Positions 63,120 to 64,000 of a DNA stretch of 64,000 nt are shown here, piece after piece. Under the pieces are notes generated by a model. It made no database searches, was not told the DNA's origin, and was given only the letters and a program-made list of their open reading frames with translations. This stretch comes from Sphingomonadaceae bacterium 3R27C6 (GTDB lineage Bacteria > Pseudomonadota > Alphaproteobacteria > Sphingomonadales > Sphingomonadaceae), in contig SCNS01000026.1 in NCBI GenBank assembly GCA_005503215.1, forward strand, positions 1-64,000, given 5' to 3'. Made by a program: the position numbers and the translations under genes. Position 1 is the stretch's first letter, and each line of letters starts with the position of its first letter.

Positions 63120-63512
63120 ATGCCCACGCCCGAAAAAATCATCTATGATCCGAATCCGCCGGTCGACCCGCGCGTCGAAACACTCGTCAACGAACTGATC
63201 GGCCGAGTCGCCGACAAATGGACTCTACTCGTTCTCGAGGAGCTGGAGGATCATGGAACCTGCCGCTTCACGGAATTGTCGCGCCGCGTTCCCGGCATCA
63301 GCCAGAAGATGCTGACGCAGACGCTGCGCCAGATGGAGCGCGACGGACTCGTGGTGCGGACGGTCCACCCCGTCGTTCCGCCGAAGGTCGAATATTGCCT
63401 GACCGACCTTGGGCACAGCCTCGGCGAAGCCTTTTGCGGCGTATGGGTCTGGGCGGAAGCCAATCTGGAAAGGGTGGCGAGGGCGCGGATGGCGTTCGAC
63501 GCGCGGGGGTAG
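63120..63512 (+). CDS. HxlR family transcriptional regulator
   Basis: 130 residues from ATG 63120 (MPTPEKIIYDPNPP). Winged-helix HxlR: IGRVADKWTLLVLEELEDHGTCRFTELSRRVPGISQKMLTQTLRQMERDGLVVRTVHPVVPPKVEYCLTDLGHSL. A single cysteine, in EYCLTD, and one in EAFCGVWV. The family senses quinones, aldehydes or formaldehyde-like electrophiles and controls adjacent oxidoreductases, consistent with the divergent SDR gene. Confidence 0.9.
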   Translation: MPTPEKIIYDPNPPVDPRVETLVNELIGRVADKWTLLVLEELEDHGTCRFTELSRRVPGISQKMLTQTLRQMERDGLVVRTVHPVVPPKVEYCLTDLGHSLGEAFCGVWVWAEANLERVARARMAFDARG

Positions 63513-63764
63513 AAGCGGCGATTTTCGGATCGATCGCCAAACGGCTCGCCATCGTTCGCTGGGTTTCCGGACGATAATTCCTGTATCGTATCAATACAAA
63601 CTCACGAATTTAATAGTAAACTATAATTATACCTCATTTCATATTTTATAAAATGTCGAAATATATCAACACGTAATATGGAACTTATATTTCGATAATT
63701 GAACGATTATGTCTGTAGTGATAATGAAGTGACGACTCGCAGATTATGCGAAAGGTGTCACGAT
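63513..63764. other. AT-rich non-coding stretch
   Basis: About 250 bp without a gene. From ~63590 it becomes conspicuously AT-rich (runs such as TTTAATAGTAAACTATAATT and ATATTTTATAAAATG), in sharp contrast to the 65%-plus GC of the rest. It looks like a boundary of an acquired segment or a strong promoter region for the gene at the edge. No tRNA, direct repeat or integrase was recognised. Confidence 0.6.
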
Positions 63765-64000
63765 ATGGCGTCTTATGTTGTTAAACTGGATTCGTTCCAC
63801 TTGAAATCAACGGCCAGTCCGTCGCCATATTGGGATAGGCTTGTTGTATACGCGCGACTTCTTGTAAATAACGTCGTGGTCCCTCCGGGTGAGCTTGCTG
63901 GCTACATGCACTATCTGGGTGCCGGCGGGTTGTTTCATTTCAGCAATCTCGAATCGTTCGTCGCGCCGCCGTGGGAGTGGCATTTCGATACGGATTCGAA
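63765..64000 (+). CDS. Unrecognised protein, truncated by the window edge
   Basis: Open frame from ATG 63765, with AAAGG 9 nt upstream, still open at base 64000 (78 codons). It begins MASYVVKLDSFHLKST and continues YWDRLVVYARLLVNN and GAGGLFHFSNLESFVAPPWEWHFDTDS. No signal peptide or family is recognised. Its codons (GTT, GTA, TTG, CTT) are atypical of the GC-rich neighbours, consistent with transfer. Confidence 0.55.
   Translation, partial: MASYVVKLDSFHLKSTASPSPYWDRLVVYARLLVNNVVVPPGELAGYMHYLGAGGLFHFSNLESFVAPPWEWHFDTDS

Overview
The window is 64 kb of high-GC, gene-dense chromosome from an alphaproteobacterium. It is most likely a sphingomonad (Sphingopyxis or a close relative). The evidence is the codon bias, the protein families (CobS beside a J-domain protein and BolA, a SUF operon led by an Rrf2 regulator, orphan cytochrome P450, sphingomonad-type small proteins) and the intergenic GC-rich palindromes typical of these genomes. 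The genus is an inference; no rRNA or tRNA gene, CRISPR array, transposase or integrase was seen.

Layout, left to right. 0-10 kb: MFS transporter with a coupled 43-residue membrane peptide, a lipoprotein hydrolase, a cobS / SnoaL-like / J-domain cluster divergent from bolA-cupin-pirin, an epoxide-hydrolase-like enzyme, an AraC regulator and a penicillin-binding-like serine hydrolase. 10-17 kb: phzF-like and pdxH facing away from a run of dnaJ-like, yihY, fabI, GNAT and aroC, most of which overlap or abut. 17-24 kb: transporters (SLC13-type, two tandem SDF-type symporters), a repeat-rich lipoprotein and a P450. 24-30 kb: vapBC-like toxin-antitoxin pair, Kef-type antiporter, a flavin-dependent halogenase-like enzyme, extensin-like protein and an MddA-type methyltransferase. 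30-36 kb: a complete suf operon on the minus strand (rrf2-sufB-orf75-sufC-sufD-sufS-sufT-sufA) with a readable promoter and operator. 36-50 kb: AraC regulator, DUF885 lipoprotein, pyrD, ggt, acyl-CoA ligase, and a long minus-strand run with gloB, VOC proteins, thioesterase and hydrolase, then an XRE/membrane-protein pair and merC. 50-64 kb: thrS, a phosphoesterase, a candidate secreted metallopeptidase, the conserved ybbA-ybbP/tesA divergent cluster, an outer-membrane protein, rlmN, an SDR/HxlR divergent pair, and finally an abrupt AT-rich stretch with a gene that runs off the right edge.

The most interesting features are mobile-looking palindromes. One GC-rich family occurs between genes, but one copy sits in frame inside sufC and another encodes the C-terminal tail of the Rrf2 regulator of the same operon. 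A second, longer composite element occurs three times between genes. Also worth attention are a near-Fur-box palindrome between merC and thrS, a perfect inverted repeat upstream of the XRE pair, reciprocal changes at cation-site residues in the two tandem SDF symporters, a small low-GC membrane ORF wedged between sufB and sufC, and the compositional break at the right end.
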